Below are positions 1-6,188 of a DNA stretch of 52,315 nucleotides, piece by piece. The notes under the pieces are model-generated. The model did no database searches. It saw only the letters and a program-made list of their open reading frames with translations, and was not told where the DNA came from. The stretch comes from Pseudomonadota bacterium (GTDB lineage Bacteria; Pseudomonadota; Gammaproteobacteria; Burkholderiales; Burkholderiaceae_C), in assembly GCA_029779845.1 (NCBI GenBank), contig JAKOZT010000040.1, positions 1-52,315 of the forward strand. Direction: 5' to 3'. Made by a program: the position numbers and the translations under genes. Positions within the stretch are counted from its first letter, which is position 1; each line of letters starts with the position of its first letter.

Positions 1-1
1 C

Positions 2-376
2 GTGCCGCCGCCGCGCGACGCGCCCGGCTCGGCGCTGCTGCGCCGCTTCGAGCGGCAGGTGGACGCGCACCTGCTCGAGCACCGTTCGGTGGCCGAGCAT
101 GCGCGCGCGCTGGCGGTCACGCCCACGCACCTGAGCCGCGTGCTGCGCGCGGCCAGCGGCGCGCCGGCCTCGCGGCTGATCGATGCGCGCGTGATCCGCG
201 AGGCGCGCCGCCAGCTCGCCTTCACGCACCTGAGCGTGGCCTCGATCGGCTACACGCTGGGCTTCGGCGACCCGGCCCTGTTCAGCCGCGTCTTCACGCG
301 CGTGGCGGGTTGCTCGCCGCGCGCCTTCAGGCAGCAGTTGCAGACGCGCGCAGGAAAGACAGCAGCGCCTCGTTGA
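2..376 (+). CDS. AraC-family transcriptional regulator, C-terminal part
   Basis: This is the DNA-binding end of an AraC/XylS-type activator; its N-terminal ligand domain lies before the window, so the GTG at base 2 is not its real start. The visible 124 residues carry both helix-turn-helix motifs: the first around residues 30-52 (SVAEHARALAVTPTHLSRVL) and the second around 79-105, with the family signature region containing GYTLGFGDPALFSRVF and then SPRAFRQ. Such proteins bind asymmetric sites as dimers or monomers and normally activate a nearby gene, but the effector cannot be read from this part. The 3' end overlaps the convergent hydrolase gene by 50 bases. The family call is secure; the target is unknown. 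Confidence 0.9.
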   Translation: MPPPRDAPGSALLRRFERQVDAHLLEHRSVAEHARALAVTPTHLSRVLRAASGAPASRLIDARVIREARRQLAFTHLSVASIGYTLGFGDPALFSRVFTRVAGCSPRAFRQQLQTRAGKTAAPR

Positions 377-1466
377 ATTCCTGCGCGTGCGACACGTTGA
401 GCCCGTGCGGCGCGCCGTTGATCACCACCAGGCGGCTGTGCGGCACGGCGCGGTGCGTGCGCAGGCCCGAGCCTTCGAGCGGCACGATCGCGTCGGCGTC
501 GCCGTGGATCACCAGCGTGGGCACGCCGATGCGCTCCAGGTCGGCCCGGAAGTCGGTGCCGACCAACGAATCCATGCAGGCCAGCGCGGCCGGCTGCGCC
601 GACTGGCGGCACAGCGCGACGGCGTCGGCGCGCTGGGCCTCGCTGACCTTCAACACGCCGCCGGCCGAGAAGAAGTCGCGCGTGAACCGCTCGAAGAAGG
701 CCTCGCGGTCGCGCTCGAGCGCCTGCTTCATCTGCTGCGCCTTCTCGGGCGTCAGCGGGCCCTCGGGGTTGCCGGCCGTCTTCATCAGGAAGGGCAGCAC
801 CGCGGCGGCGAACACCACGCCGCGCAGGCGCGATTCGCCGTGCCGCGCGACGTAGCGCGCCACCTCGCCGCCGCCCATCGAGAAGCCGACCAGCGTCACG
901 TCGTGCAGCCCGCAGTGCTCGATCACGCGCTGCAGGTTGTCGGCCAGCGTGTCGTAGCCGTAGCCGGCGTCGGGCTTGTCGGAGCGGCCAAAGCCGCGGC
1001 GGTCGTAGACCACCGTCCGGTAGCCGGCGGCGCGCAGCGCCGGCAGCTGCGGCGCCCAGGCCTGGCCGGACAGCGGCCAGCCGTGGATCAGCAGCACGGG
1101 GCGGCCCTCGCCGCCGCTGTCCTCGACGTGCAGGCGCACCTCGCCGGCCTCGGCGGCCTCCATCGCCGCGCCGGTGGCGGCGCCGCCGAGCGCGCCGGCC
1201 ACGGCGCCCAGCGTGCCGCCGACCAGCACGCCCACCGGGCCGCCCACCGCGGCGCCGATGCCCGCGCCGGTGGCGGCGCCGGCCACCATGCCGCCGCCCA
1301 CCAGCACCGACCGGGCCTCGCGCTCGGCTTCGCCGGGCGGCAAGGGCGTCTGCGCCGCGGGGCGCGGGTCTTGCGACGGGATGCCGTAGCCGGGGCGGGC
1401 CTGCTGTTCGGCCAGGTCTTCGTCGACCGGGGCGGACGTGTTCGGCGGGCGGGTGGAGGTGTTCAT
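327..1466 (-). CDS. Alpha/beta hydrolase with N-terminal glycine-zipper segment
   Basis: A 379-residue serine hydrolase of the chloroperoxidase/esterase-like alpha/beta fold. The nucleophile is Ser196 in GFSMGG, the acid is probably Asp323 in HGDADAIVP and the base His354 in GAPHGLN; an oxyanion HGW lies near residue 128. Unusually, residues about 54-104 form a glycine zipper (GGGMVAGAATGAGIGAAVGG and onward) typical of outer-membrane lipoproteins and membrane-inserting peptides, preceded by a Pro-rich N-terminus without a clear signal peptide. The ATG at 1466 was chosen because GAAGGAG lies just upstream; the open frame extends further but without a good start. The substrate is unknown. The zipper may anchor or oligomerise the enzyme, which is inference. 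Confidence 0.85.
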   Translation of the reverse strand: MNTSTRPPNTSAPVDEDLAEQQARPGYGIPSQDPRPAAQTPLPPGEAEREARSVLVGGGMVAGAATGAGIGAAVGGPVGVLVGGTLGAVAGALGGAATGAAMEAAEAGEVRLHVEDSGGEGRPVLLIHGWPLSGQAWAPQLPALRAAGYRTVVYDRRGFGRSDKPDAGYGYDTLADNLQRVIEHCGLHDVTLVGFSMGGGEVARYVARHGESRLRGVVFAAAVLPFLMKTAGNPEGPLTPEKAQQMKQALERDREAFFERFTRDFFSAGGVLKVSEAQRADAVALCRQSAQPAALACMDSLVGTDFRADLERIGVPTLVIHGDADAIVPLEGSGLRTHRAVPHSRLVVINGAPHGLNVSHAQEFNEALLSFLRASATAA

Positions 1467-1656
1467 GGCCTCTCCTTCTGACAGGGCTTGCATGCGTTGT
1501 AGGCCGCGCGGCGCGCCGGCCGCGCCATCCGGCAGGCCTTGATGCCGTAGGACGGGCCCGCGTTGCGCGCGGCGCGACGGCGTCCTACAGCGCGGCGTCG
1601 CCGCCGCCGACAGCCGCGGGCGGCGGCGCGGCCGCACCATGCGCCGCGAGATCGAC

Positions 1657-2169
1657 ATGGAACCGTCGCAACCCCCTGCCCGCGGCACGCTCGGCGCGAT
1701 GCCGCCGACCAATACCACCGCCTACGCGCGCCACTCGGCCGTGCTGACGGTCTTCGACCACCTCGCCGCGCGCGTCACGCGCTGGACCGGCTCGCCGCTG
1801 GCCTTCGCGCTGGCGCTGGCATCGGTCGTGCTGTGGGCGGCGTCCGGCCACTTCTTCCGCTACTCGGAGAACTGGCAGCTGGTGGTCAACACCGGCACGA
1901 CGGTGGTCACCTTCCTGATGGTTTTCCTGATGCAGCAGAGCCACAACAAGGACAGCATCGCGCTGCACCTGAAGCTCGACGAGCTGATCGCCGCCTCCAA
2001 GCAGGCGAGCAACCGCATGGTCGGCATCGAGGACCTGGACGAGCAGGACCTGCGCGACGTCGCCGAGTTCTACGTGCGCCTGGCCGAGCGCGCCAAGCGC
2101 GGCGAATGCGGCAAGGAGCGACACTCGATCGACGAAGAAGGCATGCCCACCGACGGAGGCCCGCGATGA
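1657..2169 (+). CDS. Low-affinity iron permease family membrane protein
   Basis: About 170 residues with two membrane segments (PLAFALALASVVLWAASGHF and VVNTGTTVVTFLMVFLMQQS) followed by the family-typical N-x-DS-x-A-x-x-x-KLDELI segment and an acidic, charged tail. This matches the bacterial family named after fungal low-affinity iron permease; the actual transport function in bacteria is not established. An in-frame ATG at 1639 is an alternative start; 1657 is preferred because GAGA sits upstream, but neither has a strong ribosome site. The stop overlaps the next gene in an ATGA junction, so the two are probably co-translated. Confidence 0.8.
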   Translation: MEPSQPPARGTLGAMPPTNTTAYARHSAVLTVFDHLAARVTRWTGSPLAFALALASVVLWAASGHFFRYSENWQLVVNTGTTVVTFLMVFLMQQSHNKDSIALHLKLDELIAASKQASNRMVGIEDLDEQDLRDVAEFYVRLAERAKRGECGKERHSIDEEGMPTDGGPR

Positions 2170-2405
2170 CGCCGAGCACCAGCCACAGCCTGAGCGAGCT
2201 GTTCGCGCAGCTCGGCCTGCCCAACGCCGAAGGCGACATCGCCGACTTCATCGCCGCGCACCCGCCGCTGGCCGGCGGCCAGCGGCTGTCCGAGGCGCCC
2301 TTCTGGAGCGAGGCGCAGGCGCGCTTCCTGCGCGAGCAGATCCTCGAGGACGCCGACTGGGCCGAGGTGGTGGACCAGCTCAACGCGATGCTGCACGCAA
2401 AGTAG
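2166..2405 (+). CDS. DUF2789 family small protein
   Basis: A 79-residue acidic soluble protein matching DUF2789 throughout: SLSELFAQLGLPNAEGDIAD near the start, then the AFW/APFWSEAQARFL segment and the C-terminal DADWAEVVDQLNAML. The family is common in proteobacteria and has no assigned function. Its ATG overlaps the stop of the preceding membrane protein (ATGA), which indicates translational coupling. No catalytic or metal motif is visible. Confidence 0.88.
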   Translation: MTPSTSHSLSELFAQLGLPNAEGDIADFIAAHPPLAGGQRLSEAPFWSEAQARFLREQILEDADWAEVVDQLNAMLHAK

Positions 2406-2430
2406 CCGCTTGCGCTTACGCTTGGCGCCC

Positions 2431-3606
2431 ATGCACAAGCGCAGCGCAATCCTTCTCCTGAACGTGGCCCACGCGGCCGACCACATGTTCCTGCTGATCT
2501 TCGCCACCGCGGTGGCGGCGATCGCGGCGGACTTCGGCTTCGCGCGCTGGGAAGACCTGATGCCCTTCGGCGTGGGCGCCTTCGTGATGTTCGGCCTCGG
2601 CTCGCTGCCCTCGGGCCGGCTCGGCGACCTGTGGGGGCGCCGCGCGATGATGATCGTGTTCTTCTTCGGCATCGGCGCGGCTGCGCTGCTCGCCGCGCTC
2701 GCGCAGGGCCCGTGGCAGCTGGCGGCGGCGCTCACGCTGGTGGGCAGCTTCGCGTCGATCTACCACCCGGTGGGCATCCCGATGCTGCTGCAGGGCGCGG
2801 CGCGGCCGGGCGCCACCATCGGCGTCAACGGGCTGGCCGGCAACCTCGGCATCGCCGCGGCCGCGGCGCTGACCGGGCTGCTGGTGCAGTGGGCGGGCTG
2901 GCGCGCCGCCTTCGCCGTGCCCGGCGTGCTGTGCATCGCGCTGGGCGCGCTGTTCATGCGCGTGGTGCCGCCGGAAGCCGAAGCGCCGGCGCGGCGCAAG
3001 GGCGGCGCGGCGACGAGGCTGTCGCGCGCGCAGGTGGCGCGCGTGCTGGCGGTGATGACCGTCGCCTCGGCCACCGGCGGCATCCTCTTCAACCTGACCA
3101 CCAACGGCAACGCGCAGCTGCTGGCCGAACGCTTTCGCGGCGTGATGAACGATCCGGCCACGCTGGGCCTGCTGCTGGCCGGCGTCTACGCCGTCGCGTC
3201 GCTGGCGCAGGTGGTGGTGGGCCGGCTGATCGACCGCGTCGCGCTCAAGCCGCTGTACCTGGGCATCGCGCTGCTGCAGGTGCCGGTGCTGCTGTTCTCG
3301 TCGCAGGCGCAGGGCTGGTGGCTGTACGCCGGCCTGCTGGGCACGATGATCTTCGTGTTCGGCGCGATCCCGTTCACCGACGCGATGATCGCCCGCTACG
3401 TCGACGACCACATGCGCTCGCGCGTGGCCGGCATGCGCCTGGCGGTGTCGCTGGGCATCAGCTCGCTGGCCGTGTGGCTGCTCGGCCCGCTGGTCAAGGG
3501 CATGGGCTTCGAGCGGCTGCTGCTGGTGCTGGCGGGCGTGGCGCTGTGCACGGTGCTCACGGTGATGTGGCTGCCTTCGGAGGAGCCGGTGCCGGCGACG
3601 GCCTGA
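2431..3606 (+). CDS. MFS transporter
   Basis: A 391-residue major facilitator protein with about 12 hydrophobic segments. The conserved loop 2-3 motif appears as GRLGDLWGRR around residue 60, and a mirrored version in the second half as GRLIDRVALK. The YHPVG motif after transmembrane segment 4 resembles fosmidomycin-resistance-like efflux proteins, so an exporter role is possible but the substrate cannot be inferred. The ATG at 2431 is chosen over a TTG at 2410; it has no Shine-Dalgarno, but a -10-like TACGCT lies at 2417-2422, eight bases upstream, suggesting a leaderless transcript. It is followed by a long intergenic repeat. Confidence 0.85.
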   Translation: MHKRSAILLLNVAHAADHMFLLIFATAVAAIAADFGFARWEDLMPFGVGAFVMFGLGSLPSGRLGDLWGRRAMMIVFFFGIGAAALLAALAQGPWQLAAALTLVGSFASIYHPVGIPMLLQGAARPGATIGVNGLAGNLGIAAAAALTGLLVQWAGWRAAFAVPGVLCIALGALFMRVVPPEAEAPARRKGGAATRLSRAQVARVLAVMTVASATGGILFNLTTNGNAQLLAERFRGVMNDPATLGLLLAGVYAVASLAQVVVGRLIDRVALKPLYLGIALLQVPVLLFSSQAQGWWLYAGLLGTMIFVFGAIPFTDAMIARYVDDHMRSRVAGMRLAVSLGISSLAVWLLGPLVKGMGFERLLLVLAGVALCTVLTVMWLPSEEPVPATA

Positions 3607-4368
3607 TACCGACCAGCGATCAATCGTTCAGAAAGCCGGCAGCGTGGTCCAAGCGGCAAAGGGCCGTGCGGGCCGCCCGCGGCGCTTCGATGAGACGGTC
3701 GGCCCTGCGGGCCGACTACCTTGCGCTGCTCGGTCTCGCGGCCCCGCCGCGGAACTCGCTTCGCGGGCTATCGCCCGCTGCGCTCGATCACCCGCGGCGA
3801 GCATGAGGACGAGGCGCGCGGGTACGCGCGCGGGCCACGAGCCCTGCGCTGCTCAGCGTCTCATAGGCGCGCCGCGGGCGGCCCGCACGGCCCTTTGCTG
3901 AACCAGAGGTGGCATGCCACTTGACTGCATGCCACCGTAGGTTCAGCGCGGCAGGCGCGGCCCCGTGGGGGCGACTTGGGTGGCGGCGAGAAGCGCAGGC
4001 GCCGGGGTCGGCGCGCGTACCCGCGCGCTTCGTCCTCATGCTCGTCGCCGGTGTCTGAGCAGAACGAACGAAGTGAGTGGCGCGAGTTCGGCGACGCGAC
4101 CCCGGCGTCGAGCATCGCAGCGCAGTCGGCGCGCAGCGCCGACCGCCACCGCGGGAGCCCCCACGGGGCCGTGCCTGCCGCGCCGCTGCAGCGCATCCCC
4201 GACAAGAACACGCCCGCCCCGAGCTGCGCTTTGATGCCATTGATCGCAACGTCGTATGAGGCCGCGCGGGGCGGGGTCGGAGCCGTCCGACGCGGGTTCG
4301 GGCGGCACGCCGATGGCCGGGGGCGGGCGCTTCGCCGATGCTGGAAGCGTCACTTCCAGGAGATCGAC
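3607..4368. other. Long intergenic region occupied by a composite repeat
   Basis: This 762-base stretch has no supported gene. Most of it (3653-4181) is the composite palindromic element annotated separately. Apparent reading frames here have poor codon structure and run through the palindromes. Bases 4182-4368 hold nothing recognisable apart from the AGGAG ribosome site of the downstream lipoprotein gene near 4358-4362. Confidence 0.8.
3653..4181 (+). repeat. Composite palindromic repeat, full copy (two units round a central hairpin)
   Basis: Three parts are visible. Left unit: a perfect 29-base inverted repeat, arms 3656-3684 and 3870-3898, separated by 185 bases. Centre: a hairpin at 3898-3946 (CTGAACC...GGTTCAG, with GGTGGCATGC/GCATGCCACC stems). 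Right unit: 25-base arms 3948-3972 and 4157-4181 matching at 24 of 25 positions, separated by 184 bases. Both units contain an inner palindrome around GCGCGCGTAC/CGCGCGCTTCGT. The right unit also has GTGTCTGAGC followed by GAACGAA and GTGAGTG at 4051-4080. The whole is homologous, in opposite orientation, to 30813-31136. It encodes no protein. Confidence 0.85.
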
Positions 4369-4584
4369 ATGAACAAGCGCATCGCCCGTCTCGCCGCGCT
4401 GGCCTCCCTCGCCGCCGCGCTGGCCGCCTGCGGCAGCATGGACCGCGACACCCGCGACACCGCCATCGGCGCGGCCGTTGGCGGCGTGGCCGGCTCGGTG
4501 CTGACCGGCGGCAGCACCGCCGGCACCGTCGGTGGCGCCGTGGTCGGCGGCGTGATCGGCAACGAGAACGCCAAGCGCAAGTAA
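4369..4584 (+). CDS. Glycine-zipper lipoprotein (OsmB-like)
   Basis: A 71-residue lipoprotein: signal peptide with lipobox LAAC (Cys21), a short charged spacer (MDRDTRDT), then a glycine-zipper hairpin (IGAAVGGVAGSVLTGG and TVGGAVVGGVIGNENA). This is the architecture of OsmB/SmpA-neighbour type small outer-membrane lipoproteins, thought to stabilise the envelope under stress; the exact role is not proven. The start is supported by AGGAG seven bases upstream of ATG. It follows the palindromic repeat and precedes a convergent MerR regulator. Confidence 0.88.
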   Translation: MNKRIARLAALASLAAALAACGSMDRDTRDTAIGAAVGGVAGSVLTGGSTAGTVGGAVVGGVIGNENAKRK

Positions 4585-4597
4585 GTCCGCGCGCCCC

Positions 4598-5053
4598 TCA
4601 ACCGTGCACCGAGCCGAGGTGGCGCGTCGCCTTGCCCGGCGCCGGTTTGCGGCGCGTGCGCGAGGCCTGCGCGATCTCGGTCAGGATGCCGCAGTGCGCG
4701 GCGTCGCGGCTGCTGGCGCACTGCGCGCGCAACTCGCGCAGGTGCTTCTCGAGCCGCTTCAGCTCGCGGATGCGCTGGCTGACGTGGCCGATGTGCTCGT
4801 CCAGCAGCGCGTTGACGTCGCCGCAGTCGCTGCCCGGCGAATCCTTGTAGTGCAGCAGCACGCGCACCTCGTCGAGCGACATGTCGAGGCTGCGCCCCTG
4901 GCGGATGAACTGCAGCCGCTCGACGTGCGCCGGCCCGTAGACGCGGTAGTTGCTCGCGCTGCGCGCCGGCGCGGGCAGCAGGCCCTGCTTCTCGTAGTAG
5001 CGGATGGTCTCCACCGGCGTGTCGGTGGCCGCGGCGAGTTCTCCGATCTTCAT
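4598..5053 (-). CDS. cadR: MerR-family regulator, Cd(II)/Pb(II)-responsive type
   Basis: A 151-residue MerR protein. The N-terminal helix-turn-helix (MKIGELAAATDTPVETIRYY) and the wing with NYRVYG are typical, followed by the long dimerisation helix. The metal-binding pattern of the CadR/PbrR branch is present: a Cys in SDCGDV near residue 77, and Cys residues in AQCASSRDAAHC near 112-119. These proteins twist their target promoter to activate metal efflux when Cd or Pb binds. No P-type ATPase or other efflux gene adjoins it here, so the regulated target is elsewhere or lost. The upstream flank is the start of a mobile-element scar, which may have separated it from its target. Confidence 0.82.
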   Translation of the reverse strand: MKIGELAAATDTPVETIRYYEKQGLLPAPARSASNYRVYGPAHVERLQFIRQGRSLDMSLDEVRVLLHYKDSPGSDCGDVNALLDEHIGHVSQRIRELKRLEKHLRELRAQCASSRDAAHCGILTEIAQASRTRRKPAPGKATRHLGSVHG

Positions 5054-5071
5054 CGTGGGATCTGATTAGCG

Positions 5072-5134
5072 AAAAACCGCCAGCGCCAGTGCAGCGCCAC
5101 GGTCTTCGAGGCCAGCAAGCTGCCGCTGACAACC
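5072..5134 (+). pseudogene. Remnant of an IS1595-type transposase
   Basis: Read in one frame, this short stretch gives KNRQRQCSATVFEASKLPLT. That resembles the zinc-ribbon region of IS1595/ISXO2-like transposases, whose usual pattern is RWQC-x2-C ... AGTVFE-x-TKLPLT-x-WF, with about ten residues missing between the Cys and TVFE. No flanking transposase sequence continues on either side, so it is a degraded scrap. It lies at the edge of an AT-richer block, consistent with a past insertion and deletion. The identification rests on a short motif match from memory. Confidence 0.5.
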
Positions 5135-5147
5135 GGCCTTTTGTATT

Positions 5148-5606
5148 TTAGGCCCGCACATCAACGCCGATGGTCTGGCCTTGGTGCTTTTGCATGATCT
5201 GCATGGCAGACTCCAGCATCTTCAAGGTTGTTCCGTCACCACGCGACAGCGCACCCTGGATACCGTCACGAACCTTCTGCGTGAAGTTGTATTGCGTGTC
5301 GTCACTGCCAGCGGACAACTCTCCTCCCAGCCCACCGCTTATCGGGATTTTCATGGACATAGCCATGAAGGGCCGACTGTCATCGAGAGACATCTCACCG
5401 CTGCGGATTTGAGAATTAGTCCAATCGCGCAGTTCTTGGCGACTCATCGAAGTGAAGTCGGCCTGCTTGGTACTGTTCGGCTGACTCGCGCCGGCTTGGC
5501 TGGCGCTCAGCACCGCTGAAAAGGACGTGCTACTGGCCGAACGGCCGACTGTGGCCTGCGAACGCTGGGTTCCATAGAGACTGTTGACTCCCGCCTCGAC
5601 TCGCAT
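5148..5606 (-). CDS. Uncharacterised 152-residue protein in AT-richer DNA
   Basis: I do not recognise a named family. The first 50 residues are Ser/Ala-rich and probably disordered; the rest looks folded, with MSRQELRDWTNSQIRSGEMS, then FMAMSMKIPISGG and a C-terminal helix KMLESAMQIMQKHQGQTIGV. There is no signal peptide or membrane segment. The ATG at 5606 is preferred to one at 5747 because AAGGAGAGG lies directly upstream. Base composition is clearly different from neighbours: 33 of 60 bases are G or C at 5161-5220, against 48 of 60 at 6481-6540. Together with the adjacent transposase remnant this suggests horizontal acquisition. Confidence 0.7.
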   Translation of the reverse strand: MRVEAGVNSLYGTQRSQATVGRSASSTSFSAVLSASQAGASQPNSTKQADFTSMSRQELRDWTNSQIRSGEMSLDDSRPFMAMSMKIPISGGLGGELSAGSDDTQYNFTQKVRDGIQGALSRGDGTTLKMLESAMQIMQKHQGQTIGVDVRA

Positions 5607-5789
5607 TTCCCTCTCCTTGCGCTTTGGAACCACTTGCAAACTTTGGGCCAGAGCGTTGGCATCGCCAAGTCTGAGAAACAAGTTTGATCCTGCCTCGTTC
5701 TGTACCGCCTGATGCCTGGAAAAACCGGCGGACATCACCCCAATCAACTAACCGATCCGAGCCTGCCGAACCGGCAACATTTGCCGTTG
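5607..5789. other. AT-richer non-coding part of the scar
   Basis: Between the uncharacterised ORF and the possible truncated host gene I see no gene with plausible codon use. The stretch shares the lower GC of the ORF and carries that ORF's ribosome binding site and presumably its promoter. No clear target-site duplication or terminal inverted repeat could be identified by eye. Confidence 0.45.
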
Positions 5790-5949
5790 CGGCAAAAGAC
5801 GACTTGCACGGCGCCCAGGCCGGCGCCATGAACTCCTGCATCGCGGCCTTGGTGAACGGCCGCGGCGACAGGCAAGCCAGGTGCGCGAGCCCGTCCTCGG
5901 TGGTCTGCACCGCCGCCACAGGTCGTGGGAACTCCTTCCTGCAGGCCAT
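5790..5949 (-). pseudogene. Possible truncated 5' end of a host gene
   Basis: From an ATG at 5949 the minus strand reads MACRKEFPRPVAAVQTTEDG and on for about 53 codons with the host's strong G/C preference at third positions. Near 5790 the frame enters AT-richer DNA (codons TCT TTT GCC GCA ACG GCA AAT GTT) and loses that preference. This is what a gene interrupted by an insertion looks like. I do not recognise the family, and the start lies only 21 bases from the divergent small gene, so the call is tentative. Confidence 0.35.
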
Positions 5950-5970
5950 CGTAGTGGGACAATCGCCGCC

Positions 5971-6177
5971 GTGAACCCCGGCAAGAAATCACCCGCCATG
6001 CCGAGCACCGAGCGCCGCTCGGGGCGCGACCGGCGCAAGCTCGACAAGGGTTCGCCGGTCGGGCGCGAGCGCCGCATCAGCGTCGAGCCGCGCAAGCCGG
6101 AGATCACCGAGGTCGAGATCACGCCCTCCGAGTGGGGCGCGCTCGAGGAAGAGCTGCTGCGCCGCAAGCCCGGTTGA
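5971..6177 (+). CDS. Small basic/acidic protein with RRSGRDRR motif
   Basis: A 68-residue protein starting at GTG 5971, or 59 residues from ATG 5998. It has an Arg-rich N-terminal half (TERRSGRDRRKLDKG and RERRISVEPRK) and an acidic, probably helical C-terminus (TEVEITPSEWGALEEELLRR). There is no Shine-Dalgarno before the GTG, but a -10-like GACAAT at 5958-5963 ends seven bases upstream, consistent with a leaderless mRNA. No enzyme motif is visible; the RRSGRDRR repeat-like segment occurs in many small uncharacterised proteobacterial proteins. Third-position GC is high, which supports coding. Confidence 0.6.
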   Translation: MNPGKKSPAMPSTERRSGRDRRKLDKGSPVGRERRISVEPRKPEITEVEITPSEWGALEEELLRRKPG

Positions 6178-6188
6178 GCGGGCGCGTG

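Noticed and set aside
3653..4181. CRISPR array
   Set aside because: The repeats are inverted, long and only two per element, with no regularly spaced short direct repeats or cas genes.
3643..4249. Short proteins encoded in the 3.6-4.2 kb repeat
   Set aside because: Frames there pass through palindromes, occur on both strands with similar quality, and share only repeat-derived peptides such as SEQNERSEW.
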